NCBI GenBank assembly: GCA_035642535.1
Contig: DASQSE010000027.1
Coordinates: 1 to 48,081, forward strand
DNA length: 48,081 bases
Source: Jatrophihabitans sp035642535
GTDB taxonomy: Bacteria > Actinomycetota > Actinomycetes > Mycobacteriales > Jatrophihabitantaceae
Reading direction: 5' to 3'
Shown here: positions 30,965-38,626 of the stretch, piece after piece
Layout of the letters: every line of letters starts with the position of its first letter
How positions within the stretch are numbered: the first letter of the stretch is position 1
The notes under the pieces: model-generated
Databases searched by the model: none
The model's input: the letters and a program-made list of their open reading frames with translations, nothing else
What the model was told of the DNA's origin: nothing
Made by a program: the position numbers and the translations under genes

Positions 30965-32412
30965 CTGATGCCGTATTCCTTCCAGCGTCGCTCGACGTTG
31001 TCCAGGGTCGTCTGGTCCAGGACGCACTCCTGCGGCCAGCCCCGCTTGTAACCCTCGGTCGGCAGCTTGCGCGTTGCGTCCATGCCGAGCTTGCCGCCGA
31101 AGAACTGCTCGTAACTCGCGTGGTCGAGGTGGTCGACCGGCCCGACGGTGTGCAGCGCGTCGTGCGCGTAGTCGACGTTGCCGAACGCGCGCCACGCGAC
31201 CTCGGCGTAGTCGTGCACGTCGCAGTCGGCGTCCACGACCACGATCAGCTTCGAGAGCGAGAGCAGCCCGGCTCCCCAGATCGCATTCATCACCTTCTGC
31301 GCATGCTTGGGGAACCGCTTCTCGATCGAGACGATCACGCAGTTGTGGAACACCCCGGCTTCGGGCAGGTCGTAATCGACGATCTCCGGCACCGTCATCT
31401 GGATCAGCGGCAGGAAGATCCGCTCCGTCGCCTTGCCGATCGGCCCGTCCTCCTGAGGGGGACGTCCGACGATGATCGACTGGTAGATGGCGTCGGTGCG
31501 CATCGTGAGCGTCTCGACTCGGACGAACGGGAAGGGCTCGACCGGCGTGTAGAAGCCGGTGTGATCGCCGAACGGCCCCTCCGGCAGCCGCTCCCCCGGC
31601 TCCACCCAGCCTTCGACGACGACCTGCGCGGCGGCCGGCACCTGCAGCGGCACCGATACGCAATCGACCAGGTCGATGCGATCGCGGGCGAGGAAGCCGG
31701 CGAACAGGTACTCGTCGATGTCGGCGGGCAGCGGCGCGGACGCGGCATACGTGACAGTCGGCGGCGCGCCGAACGCGATCGCCACCGGCAGCCGCTCGCC
31801 GCGCCGCTCGGCGATCGCCGCGTGCGAGGTGGAGTCCTTGTGGATCTGCCAGTGCAGCGAGATCGTCCGCTCGTCGTGCAGTTGCAACCGGTACAGGCCT
31901 AGGTTCCGGGCGCCCGTTTCCGGATGCTTGGTGTGCGTCAGACCGAGGTTGAGGAAGACGCCGCCGTCCTCCGGCCACGCCTTGACGCCGGGCAGCAGCT
32001 CGACAAGGTCGACCTTGTCGCCGGTCAGGACGATCTCCTGGCAGGGCGCCGCCTTCACGCGCCGCGGCGGCAGGGTGCGCAGCTGCGCAGCCTTGCCGAG
32101 CGCGTCCTTCAGCCCGCCGATGCCGCGCGGCAGCTCCGGCTTGAGCAACTCGCCGATCCGGCGTCCGATCTCGTCCAGGCCGTCGACACCGAGCGCCCGG
32201 GCCATCCGCCGCGGCGTCCCGAACGCGTTGATCAGCAGCGGCAGCCGGCCGCGCGTCGGACGCTCGAAGAGCAGCGCCGGGCCCTGCTCGCGCAGCACGC
32301 GCTGGACGATCCCGGTCACCTCGAGGTGCGGGTCGACGGGTGTCGTCACGCGGGCTAGATCGCCGTCGCGCTCCAGCGCCGCGAGATAATCCTGTAGGTC
32401 GGCGAAGGCCAC
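30961..32412 (-). CDS. mqnM: UbiD-family decarboxylase
   Basis: Prenylated-FMN-dependent decarboxylase of 483 residues, the normal length for UbiD. Visible marks are GARNLGLYRLQ (168-178, prFMN/metal binding) and EGPFGDHTGFY (278-288). In futalosine organisms a UbiD protein (MqnM) works with MqnL and MqnP on the naphthoate ring. The start is GTG 32412 at the first conserved residues (AFADLQDYLAALE); there is no Shine-Dalgarno, and GATACTT lies just upstream. It is divergent from the OmpR regulator across a region with a family C palindrome. The symbol is based on context. Confidence 0.92.
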   Translation of the reverse strand: MAFADLQDYLAALERDGDLARVTTPVDPHLEVTGIVQRVLREQGPALLFERPTRGRLPLLINAFGTPRRMARALGVDGLDEIGRRIGELLKPELPRGIGGLKDALGKAAQLRTLPPRRVKAAPCQEIVLTGDKVDLVELLPGVKAWPEDGGVFLNLGLTHTKHPETGARNLGLYRLQLHDERTISLHWQIHKDSTSHAAIAERRGERLPVAIAFGAPPTVTYAASAPLPADIDEYLFAGFLARDRIDLVDCVSVPLQVPAAAQVVVEGWVEPGERLPEGPFGDHTGFYTPVEPFPFVRVETLTMRTDAIYQSIIVGRPPQEDGPIGKATERIFLPLIQMTVPEIVDYDLPEAGVFHNCVIVSIEKRFPKHAQKVMNAIWGAGLLSLSKLIVVVDADCDVHDYAEVAWRAFGNVDYAHDALHTVGPVDHLDHASYEQFFGGKLGMDATRKLPTEGYKRGWPQECVLDQTTLDNVERRWKEYGIS

Positions 32413-32512
32413 GGCATAAGTATCCCGATCGGCGTCGGGCGCCGCCCGCGCGGCCGTGCGACGGCTCGCCGGCCCCCGTCGCAGGCACTGTCGCGGATAC
32501 TGCCTTGCGCAC

Positions 32513-32596
32513 CCTTTGCTCTGCTCAGTCCGGTTGAGCGAAGCGCCATCCACGGACCGACCGGGCCGCGCTCAATAGGACTGAGCAGAGCAAAGG
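32513..32596. repeat. 84-bp inverted repeat, family C, copy 1
   Basis: Arms of 28 bases, CCTTTGCTCTGCTCAGTCC plus TTGAGCG after two variable bases, pairing in 26 of 28 positions with the right arm (32569-32596); loop of 28 bases. It lies in the divergent region between ubiD and the response regulator. The core CTCTGCTC/GAGCAGAG is found again at 46577-46628. Confidence 0.85.
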
Positions 32597-32632
32597 TCGC
32601 GGACGGTACACCCTCCGCTGAGTTCACCCGAC

Positions 32633-32638
32633 TACCCT
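32633..32638 (+). promoter_or_regulatory. Leaderless -10 box TACCCT before the OmpR regulator
   Basis: TANNNT box ending seven bases before the GTG at 32646; no Shine-Dalgarno. Confidence 0.45.
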
Positions 32639-32645
32639 CGCGCGC

Positions 32646-33323
32646 GTGGCGCAACTGCTACTGGTGGAGGACGACGCGGCGATCCGTACCGCCCTCACGC
32701 GCGCGCTGCGCGAGCACGGGCACGTGGTGAACGCCGTCAGCTCCGGCGTGGTGGCGCTCGGCGCCGCGGTCGAGCAGAAGCCGGACGTCGTCCTGCTCGA
32801 CCTCGGCCTGCCGGACGTCGACGGCGCCGACGTGCTCTCCATGCTGCGCGCCGTCAGCGACGTCCCGGTCATCGTCGCGACCGCGCGCGACGACGAGGCC
32901 GACATGGTGCGGCTGCTCGATCTGGGCGCGGACGACTACGTCATCAAGCCGTTCACGGCCGCGCAGCTGAACGCGCGCATCCGCGCCGTGCTGCGGCGGA
33001 TGGGCAAGACCGACGAGGATCCGGTCATCACGGTCGGCGGGCTCGTCATCGACACGCGCAGCTATGAGGTGACGGTGGACGGGCGGCGCGTCGAGCTCGC
33101 GCGTAAGGAATTCGAGTTGCTGCTCGCGCTGGCGCGCCGTGCCGGCGAAGTGGTCACCAAGCGCGACCTGCTCAGCGAGGTGTGGCAGTTGCCGTGGGGC
33201 GGCTCCGATCGCACCGTCGACGTGCATCTCTCCTGGCTGCGCCGCAAGCTGGGCGAGACCGCCGCCGAGCCGCGCTACCTGCACAGCGTGCGCGGGATCG
33301 GCGTGCGATTGGCGGCGCCGTGA
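32646..33323 (+). CDS. OmpR-family response regulator
   Basis: Protein of 225 residues: receiver (D9/D10 acidic pair, phospho-acceptor D52, T79, K101) followed by a winged-helix DNA-binding domain (about 128-222; RKEFELLLALARRAGEVVTK, SDRTVDVHLSWLRRKLGE). The start is GTG 32646, probably leaderless. The histidine kinase gene overlaps its stop (GTGA). The nearest targets in order are the divergent ubiD gene, the lipoprotein and the ApbE redox operon; a regulatory link is possible but not shown. Confidence 0.93.
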   Translation: MAQLLLVEDDAAIRTALTRALREHGHVVNAVSSGVVALGAAVEQKPDVVLLDLGLPDVDGADVLSMLRAVSDVPVIVATARDDEADMVRLLDLGADDYVIKPFTAAQLNARIRAVLRRMGKTDEDPVITVGGLVIDTRSYEVTVDGRRVELARKEFELLLALARRAGEVVTKRDLLSEVWQLPWGGSDRTVDVHLSWLRRKLGETAAEPRYLHSVRGIGVRLAAP

Positions 33324-34636
33324 GAAACCGGATCATGGCTCTGGTCGTCGGAATGACCACGCTGGTCGTCGTCGCCTTCGCAGTGCCGCTCGCGGTGCTC
33401 ATTCGGCACAACGTCTACCAGGACGCGATCCGCGAGCTCGAGAAAGAGGCGAACGATATCGCGCTCTATCTCAACAGCGAGCCCAATAAGACCCAGCTCA
33501 CCGCCTACCTCGACGGCGTGCAGGGTGCCGCCAGCGTGCGCCCCCTGCACCGCCCCCCGATCGGCACTGCGCCACCGGGCGGCTTCGGCGAGTCGCCGGA
33601 GCCACCAGAGAACGGCCGGGAGCCCACCGGCGAACGGGACGGCGAGGATCACTCCGGACCGCCGCCCACGCACACTATGGCCTACCCCGGCGGGGAGCTG
33701 GCCGTGCTGCAGGTCCCACCGTCGGGCAGGTGGTCCTCGTCCGTTGTCAGCGTCTACCGCAGCGACGCGAGCCTGCACTCCGGCGAGACGGCGTGGTGGC
33801 TGCTGCTCGGTGGCGTGTCGCTCGGGCTGCTGCTCGTCGGAATCGTCGCCGCCGAGTTGCTGACTCGCCGGCTGGTGCGCCCGCTTGTGCGCACCGCGGA
33901 GACGGCGCATCGGATCCGCGCCGGCGACGTCACCGCCCGGGCGCCGACCGAGGGGCCGCGCGAGATCGCCGACGTCGGCGTCGCCCTGAATCGGCTCGGC
34001 CAGCGCATCGACGAGCTGATCGCGGACGAGCGGGAGACCGTCGCCGACCTCTCGCACCGGCTGCGCACGCCGCTGACCGCGCTACGCCTGGACGCCGAGG
34101 CGTTGGCCGATCCGGCGGACGCCGAGCGGGTCGGCGGTCACGTCGGCGAACTGGAACGGCTGCTCACCGCGGTGATCCGCGCCGCCCGCCGCCCGGAGCG
34201 GGAGGGGCGGCTGCCGTCGTGCGACGCCACCGCCGTCGTCGGCGACCGAGTCGCGTTCTGGTCCGCGCTCACCGAGGACCAGGAGCGGTCGAGCACCGTG
34301 CAACTGCCGGGCGCGCCGCTGGTGGTGCGCGCAGCCGCCGAAGACCTCGCGGCCGCCGTCGACGCGTTGCTCGAGAACGTCGTCGCGCACACGCCTGAGG
34401 GCACGGCGTTCGCGGTGCGGCTGGCCGCGGTGGACGGCGGCGCGCGCCTCGAAGTGTCCGACGGCGGACCCGGCCTGCCGAGCGACGCGCCGGAGCGCGG
34501 GCGCAGCGACCGCGGGTCCAGCGGGCTCGGCCTCGACATCGCGCGGCGCTGCGCGGAGGCCTCCGGCGGCTCGATGACGCTCGGCGCGAGCCCGTCCGGC
34601 GGCGCGCTGGTCACGCTGGAACTGCACGCCCCGTGA
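33320..34636 (+). CDS. Sensor histidine kinase
   Basis: Classical two-TM kinase of 438 residues: TM1 about 7-28, an external region about 30-157 with a Pro/Gly/Glu/Asp-rich low-complexity stretch (76-118), TM2 about 159-180, HAMP about 181-234, HisKA with H246 in DLSHRLRTPLTAL, HATPase with N353, DGGPGLP 381-387 and a GSSGLGL box near 399. The start GTG 33320 overlaps the regulator stop (GTGA). It resembles actinobacterial envelope-stress kinases of the CseC type; the signal is unknown. Confidence 0.92.
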   Translation: MRNRIMALVVGMTTLVVVAFAVPLAVLIRHNVYQDAIRELEKEANDIALYLNSEPNKTQLTAYLDGVQGAASVRPLHRPPIGTAPPGGFGESPEPPENGREPTGERDGEDHSGPPPTHTMAYPGGELAVLQVPPSGRWSSSVVSVYRSDASLHSGETAWWLLLGGVSLGLLLVGIVAAELLTRRLVRPLVRTAETAHRIRAGDVTARAPTEGPREIADVGVALNRLGQRIDELIADERETVADLSHRLRTPLTALRLDAEALADPADAERVGGHVGELERLLTAVIRAARRPEREGRLPSCDATAVVGDRVAFWSALTEDQERSSTVQLPGAPLVVRAAAEDLAAAVDALLENVVAHTPEGTAFAVRLAAVDGGARLEVSDGGPGLPSDAPERGRSDRGSSGLGLDIARRCAEASGGSMTLGASPSGGALVTLELHAP

Positions 34637-34654
34637 GGTGAGTGGGACGGACGG

Positions 34655-35239
34655 TCAGGCCCACTGCCACGAGTCCACGATCGCCGCCGCATCGTCGCTC
34701 GATGCGTCGAACGCCGTTTGCAGCGCCGAGTAGGTGATCACGTAGCCGGAACCGTCGTGCACGACCAGGGTCTGCCGCTGCCGCAGCGACTTGCCGGCCT
34801 GCTGATCATCGACCGTGTACTCGAGCGCGTCGGCTCCGTCGACCGATCGCGACGCCGGCTGGCTGACGACCGAGGCGTGGAACTGGGAGCGCACCGCCGA
34901 GAACGTGCGCTGCTCGTACTCGGCAACGCTCATGCTGCCGATGTCCTCGCGGGTCACGTTGATGTTGGTCGCGAAATTGTCCGCGACCGGCCCGATGTAG
35001 ACGGTCACCGCGCCGAACTGCCCCGCCTTGTCCGACTGGTCTGTCCACCCGGTCGGCAGCACGACGGAGAAGTCGCCGTCCGGCGACGTGATGGCCCCCG
35101 ACCGCGGACCTTGCCCGGTCGGACCTTGCCCAGTCGGACCTTGCCCGGTCGTGCCGTGCCCGGTCACCACCGTGCTGCAGCCGCCGAGCACCGCAATCAC
35201 GGCGAGCACGGCCAGAACGCGCCAAGAACGTCGAATCAC
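34655..35239 (-). CDS. Lipoprotein with PsbP/DcrB-like domain
   Basis: Protein of 194 residues with a lipobox VLGGC (C21 would be lipidated after signal cleavage), a short repeat linker (GQGPT repeated) and a domain of about 140 residues beginning SPDGDFSVVLPTGWTD and ending AAAIVDSWQW. This looks like the PsbP/DcrB/LpqN fold of actinobacterial lipoproteins. The start is GTG 35239, just before the Arg-rich n-region (MIRRSWRV). Convergent with the histidine kinase (18-base gap) and divergent from the ApbE operon. The function is unknown. Confidence 0.82.
   Translation of the reverse strand: MIRRSWRVLAVLAVIAVLGGCSTVVTGHGTTGQGPTGQGPTGQGPRSGAITSPDGDFSVVLPTGWTDQSDKAGQFGAVTVYIGPVADNFATNINVTREDIGSMSVAEYEQRTFSAVRSQFHASVVSQPASRSVDGADALEYTVDDQQAGKSLRQRQTLVVHDGSGYVITYSALQTAFDASSDDAAAIVDSWQWA
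35106..35165 (-). repeat. Four 15-bp tandem repeats in the lipoprotein linker
   Basis: Units GGACCTTGCCCGGTC at 35106, 35121 and 35136 with one base change, and a diverged unit at 35151. They encode the GQGPT-type linker after the lipid anchor. Confidence 0.8.
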
Positions 35240-35369
35240 CCGACCGATGCTCCCAGACGCGGACGGCCGTGTGGTCGCGCCCCGGCTCAGCCGTCTCCTA
35301 TCGACTCTTGAGCAAGGCTTGACGTTCCGGTGAGGCCGGGCTGACCTGCGCGGCGGGATCGTGATCGCC

Positions 35370-35633
35370 ATGAACGGACAGAACCTGCGCACCACCGCTG
35401 GTCTCACCGCGACGGTCGCCGCCGCGGCAGCGGGCGCACTCACGGTTGGACTCATCTCCGGCGTCGTACACACCGCCTCGCAAGCGCAAGGCACGACAAC
35501 GACGGCCGGGAACAGCACCACGAGCAACACCTCGACATCGAGCAAGTCGCGCACGACCGGCGGCTCCTCGACGGGCCGCCTCGGAAGTGTCAATCAGAAC
35601 GCCGCACCGGTCGCCGGAAGCAATGGGTCATGA
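35370..35633 (+). CDS. Small exported Ser/Thr-rich protein, first gene of redox operon
   Basis: Protein of 87 residues: signal anchor (about 12-35, TVAAAAAGALTVGLISGVV) followed by a Ser/Thr/Gly linker and the end GRLGSVNQNAAPVAGSNGS. In related actinobacterial operons the gene before apbE often encodes an FMN-binding-domain protein with the same N-terminal anchor and linker; here the FMN_bind domain and its DxxSGAT-type attachment site are absent. The stop overlaps apbE (ATGA), so the gene is not obviously broken. ATG 35370 is used; GTG 35361 is the alternative. It may be a shortened partner or a distinct small conserved protein. Confidence 0.65.
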   Translation: MNGQNLRTTAGLTATVAAAAAGALTVGLISGVVHTASQAQGTTTTAGNSTTSNTSTSSKSRTTGGSSTGRLGSVNQNAAPVAGSNGS

Positions 35634-36568
35634 GCGCGACCTACACCGGCAGCGCATGGAGTAGCACGGTGCGCCTCGTCGTGGACGACGATCGGGTGCT
35701 GCGTGCGGCCACCCAGGACCTGACCGCACTGCTCGCCCGCATCGACGCCGCGGCGAGTCGGTTCCGCAGCGACTCGACGCTGTCGATCGCGAACCGGCGC
35801 GCGGGCCGGCCGACGCCCGTCCCGAAAATACTTGTCGACCTCGTCGGCGCCGCCCTCGACGCGGCGGAACAGACCGCCGGTGCCGTCGACCCCACACTCG
35901 GCCTCGCGATGCACCGTATCGGCTACGACCGGGACATCCGGTCAGTCACCGCCGCGGCGGCTCAGCCGCCGGTAGCGTGCCGCCCCGTCCGGAACTCCCC
36001 CCGTCCGGACGTCTGGCGCGCCGTGCGGCTGCATCGCGAGGCCGGACTGCTCACCGTTCCGCCCGGCGTCGCGCTCGACCTCGGCGCGACCGCCAAGGCA
36101 TGGACGGCCGATCACGCGGCGCGCGCCCTCGCTGCGCGCTACGACACCGCGGTGCTGGTCGAGCTGGGCGGCGATCTCGCGGTCGCCGGCGACCGGCCCG
36201 ACGGCTGGGTCGTCCAGGTCGCCGAGCGCGAGGGCGCTGCGGGACAGCTGGTGCTGGTGCGGGACGGCGGGCTCGCGACGTCGACGACCACGGTTCGCAC
36301 CTGGCGGCGCGGCGGACGCCGAATGCATCACATCGTCGACCCGGACAGCGGGCTGCCCGCCGACGGCCCGTGGCGGACCGCGTCCGTGGCAGCGCCCAGC
36401 GCGTACGCGGCGAACGTCGCGAGCACCGCGGCAATCGTGCGCGGCGACGACGCCTTCGAATGGCTGGCCGGGCGCGGGCTGGCTGCCCGCCTTGTCGCGC
36501 GCGACGGCGCGGTGACGACGACGCCCGGCTGGCCGCGGGTGCAGCTCGCAATGGCGGTAGTGCCATGA
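35630..36568 (+). CDS. apbE: FAD:protein FMN transferase (ApbE)
   Basis: Protein of 312 residues of the ApbE family, which attaches FMN to a Thr/Ser of target proteins outside the membrane. Motifs: VDPTLG near 86, LDLGATAKAWTADHAA (149-164), GGDLAV (180-185) and HHIVDPDSG (233-241, metal/flavin site). No clear signal peptide is visible. It is embedded by ATGA overlaps between the small Ser/Thr-rich protein and the heme membrane protein. No target with the usual DxxSGAT motif is encoded nearby, so the target is unknown. Confidence 0.9.
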   Translation: MSATYTGSAWSSTVRLVVDDDRVLRAATQDLTALLARIDAAASRFRSDSTLSIANRRAGRPTPVPKILVDLVGAALDAAEQTAGAVDPTLGLAMHRIGYDRDIRSVTAAAAQPPVACRPVRNSPRPDVWRAVRLHREAGLLTVPPGVALDLGATAKAWTADHAARALAARYDTAVLVELGGDLAVAGDRPDGWVVQVAEREGAAGQLVLVRDGGLATSTTTVRTWRRGGRRMHHIVDPDSGLPADGPWRTASVAAPSAYAANVASTAAIVRGDDAFEWLAGRGLAARLVARDGAVTTTPGWPRVQLAMAVVP

Positions 36569-37176
36569 CCGCGACCAGCATCTGGATGACCGCGCGTGGC
36601 GCCGGGCTGTCCGCGCTCGTCCTGCTGACCATCTCGACGGTGCTCGGCGTGTTCGTGTCCCGGCACCGCGCCGAAAGCCCGAACCCCAACCCGGGGCGTC
36701 GCTACGTCGTGCAGTACTTGCACCGCGTGTTCGCCGCGCTCGGGTTGGCGGCGCTCGCGCTGCATATCGGCACGATCCTCGCGGACTCGTACGCGCATGT
36801 CGGCTGGCTCGGCGCGCTGATCCCGTTCACCTCCAGCTACCGGCCGGTGGCGATAGCGCTCGGCTCGCTGGCCACTTATGCCCTCATCGGCGTCTCCGTG
36901 CTCGGCCTGGCCCGCGGCCGGATGGCCTCCTCTCCGCGGGGCGCCCGCGTCTGGCGATGGCTGCACGGGCTCGCATACGTCGGCTGGGGCACCGCGATCC
37001 TGCACGGGTTCACTGCCGGGACGGACAGCGCGGTCGGCTGGGTCCAGCACCTGTACACGCTGTGCCTGATCGCCGTCCTCGGCTCGGTCGCCATGCGGCT
37101 GTTCACCTATCGGCCCGCGGCCGTCGGCGATCGGTTCACCCAAGTGCCCGGCGCGAGCCGGGGAGTGCTGCGATGA
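36565..37176 (+). CDS. Ferric-reductase-like heme-b membrane protein
   Basis: Protein of 203 residues with about five TMs, like the heme-binding core of ferric reductases. Two His pairs are spaced for two b hemes across the membrane: H53/H67 (LHRVFAALGLAALALH) and H134/H147 (LHGLAYVGWGTAILH). There is no fused FAD/NAD domain, so electrons must come from a separate protein, probably the NuoF-like product of the next gene. It is joined to its neighbours by ATGA overlaps on both sides. It probably carries electrons through the membrane to or from a flavin outside. Confidence 0.85.
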   Translation: MTATSIWMTARGAGLSALVLLTISTVLGVFVSRHRAESPNPNPGRRYVVQYLHRVFAALGLAALALHIGTILADSYAHVGWLGALIPFTSSYRPVAIALGSLATYALIGVSVLGLARGRMASSPRGARVWRWLHGLAYVGWGTAILHGFTAGTDSAVGWVQHLYTLCLIAVLGSVAMRLFTYRPAAVGDRFTQVPGASRGVLR

Positions 37177-38426
37177 CCGCGTTGGCCGAGCGAGCCACGA
37201 CGGCGCGCCGGCTCGAAACCGAGACATGGGTGGTCGGCGCGCCCCGGCTGCTCGCCGGACTCGATCGGGCTGCGCGTCTCGACTTGCGCGCCCATCTGGC
37301 CGTGCACGGGCCGCTGCCGGCCGTCGAAATCGACCGGCTGTTGTCCTATGCCGATGCTGTCCGGCTGGCCGGCCGCGGCGGTGCCGGGTTTCCGCTCGCG
37401 AGCAAACTGCGCTCGCTCGCCGAGGGGCAGCGACACATCGTCGTCAACGGCTCGGAGAGTGAACCGGCCAGTCAGAAGGACCGCGTGCTGCTGCGGCGCG
37501 CGCCGCATCTCATGCTCGACGGTGCGCTGGCCGTCGCGCAGGCTACCCGCGCGCGCCGCGTCACCGTTGCCGTGCACGATGCGGCAGCAGCGGCCAGCGT
37601 CCGCGCCGCGGTCGCCGAGCGGCCGGACGCACGCCACGTGCGGGTTCGCAAGATCACGGCCGGCTTCGTCTCCGGCGAGGCGCGCGCCGTTGTCCGGGCC
37701 CTCAAGGGCGGCCCGGCCAAGCCGCACGGGCGGCGCACGCCGGACACGCTGACCGGGACGTTCGTCTCGAATGTCGAGACGTTCGCGCAGTTGGCGATCC
37801 TGCTGCGCATCGGTCCGCACCGCTTCGCGGACACCGGCACGCATGCCGAGCCGGGCACCACCCTGCTGACAGTCGGCGGCGCGGTGCGCCGGCCGGGCGT
37901 CGTGGAGATCCCGATCGGGACGCCGCTGGGCATCGTCCTCGCCGCTGCCGGCGCGCCGGCATACCCACAGGCTGTGATCGTCGGCGGCTACCACGGCGCG
38001 TGGATCGCGCAGAACTCGCACGTGCGGCTGAGCCGCACCGGCCTTGCCGCGGCAGGTGGCGCGTTCGGCGCGGGGGTGGTGCTCGTCCTCGACGACACCA
38101 CGTGCGCACTCGGCGAACTGGCGCGGGTCACCGGCTGGCTCGCCGCGCAATCGGCCCGGCAGTGCGGGCCGTGCCGGTTCGGGCTGCCGGCGCTCGCCGC
38201 CGACGTCGCCGCGCTCGTTGCGGGACAGCGCGCGTTGACGGCGGCGTTCGGGCATGTGCGCGCGGTCGAGGGGCGCGGCGCTTGCGCCCATCCCGACGGC
38301 GCGGCGCGGTTCGTCACGTCGGGCCTGCACATCCTGCAGGACGAGACCGAGCGCCACCTGGTGCACGGCGGGTGCGGGCGGCCGATCGCAGGGCAACTAC
38401 CCATCGAAACCGTGAGCACGCGATGA
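37173..38426 (+). CDS. NuoF-like flavoprotein with SLBB domain
   Basis: Protein of 417 residues related to the 51-kDa subunit of complex I and to RnfC. An FMN/NADH domain is marked by GRGGAGFPLASKL (67-79) and VNGSESEPASQKDR (91-104), an SLBB domain by TVGGAVRRPGVVEIPIG (233-249), and an Fe-S end by CGPC (331-334) with C371 and C401. In NuoF the 4Fe-4S motif is SCGxCxPCR; here the first Cys is replaced (SARQCGPCR), so the cluster may use C401 or be lost. It probably oxidises NAD(P)H or ferredoxin and feeds the heme membrane protein. ATGA overlaps lie on both sides. Confidence 0.88.
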   Translation: MTALAERATTARRLETETWVVGAPRLLAGLDRAARLDLRAHLAVHGPLPAVEIDRLLSYADAVRLAGRGGAGFPLASKLRSLAEGQRHIVVNGSESEPASQKDRVLLRRAPHLMLDGALAVAQATRARRVTVAVHDAAAAASVRAAVAERPDARHVRVRKITAGFVSGEARAVVRALKGGPAKPHGRRTPDTLTGTFVSNVETFAQLAILLRIGPHRFADTGTHAEPGTTLLTVGGAVRRPGVVEIPIGTPLGIVLAAAGAPAYPQAVIVGGYHGAWIAQNSHVRLSRTGLAAAGGAFGAGVVLVLDDTTCALGELARVTGWLAAQSARQCGPCRFGLPALAADVAALVAGQRALTAAFGHVRAVEGRGACAHPDGAARFVTSGLHILQDETERHLVHGGCGRPIAGQLPIETVSTR

Positions 38427-38626
38427 GCGCTCGGATCCAGGTCGACTGGACGCGGTGCGACGGGCACGGCCTCTGCGCGGCACTGCTGCCGGACCGTATC
38501 GGTCGCGACGAATGGGGCTTCCCCATCGTGGGTCAGCCAACCGTTGGTGATCCCAACGATGGGGATGTCCGACACGCGGTCGCAGCCTGCCCGGCACTTG
38601 CTCTGTATCTGCACAAGACCCCATGA
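38423..38626 (+). CDS. Single-cluster ferredoxin (3Fe-4S type)
   Basis: Protein of 67 residues with C12-x-x-H15-x-x-C18 and C56-P, the pattern of actinobacterial 3Fe-4S or 4Fe-4S ferredoxins that often serve P450s; the fourth Cys is absent. Here it is clearly part of the NuoF-like/heme operon (ATGA overlaps), so it likely hands electrons to or from the flavoprotein. Codons 34-47 (about PIVGQPTVGDPND) are made by a 44-bp palindrome and differ from the usual middle of the family, which has a longer charged helix there. Confidence 0.9.
   Translation: MSARIQVDWTRCDGHGLCAALLPDRIGRDEWGFPIVGQPTVGDPNDGDVRHAVAACPALALYLHKTP
38521..38564. repeat. 44-bp palindrome inside the ferredoxin gene
   Basis: CCCCATCGT at the left pairs with ACGATGGGG at the right, and the centre CCAACCGTTGG is itself palindromic. 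The arms align over about 21 bases with two single-base gaps and one mismatch. It could form a stable hairpin in the mRNA. Confidence 0.7.

Noticed and set aside
35106..35165. Short direct repeats as a possible CRISPR array
   Set aside because: Units are 15 bp, contiguous and in frame within a lipoprotein linker; no spacers and no cas genes.
35370..38626. An Rnf or complex I cluster
   Set aside because: Only a NuoF/RnfC-like protein, a ferredoxin and ApbE are present; there are no RnfA/D/E/G or Nuo membrane subunits, and the membrane part is ferric-reductase-like.
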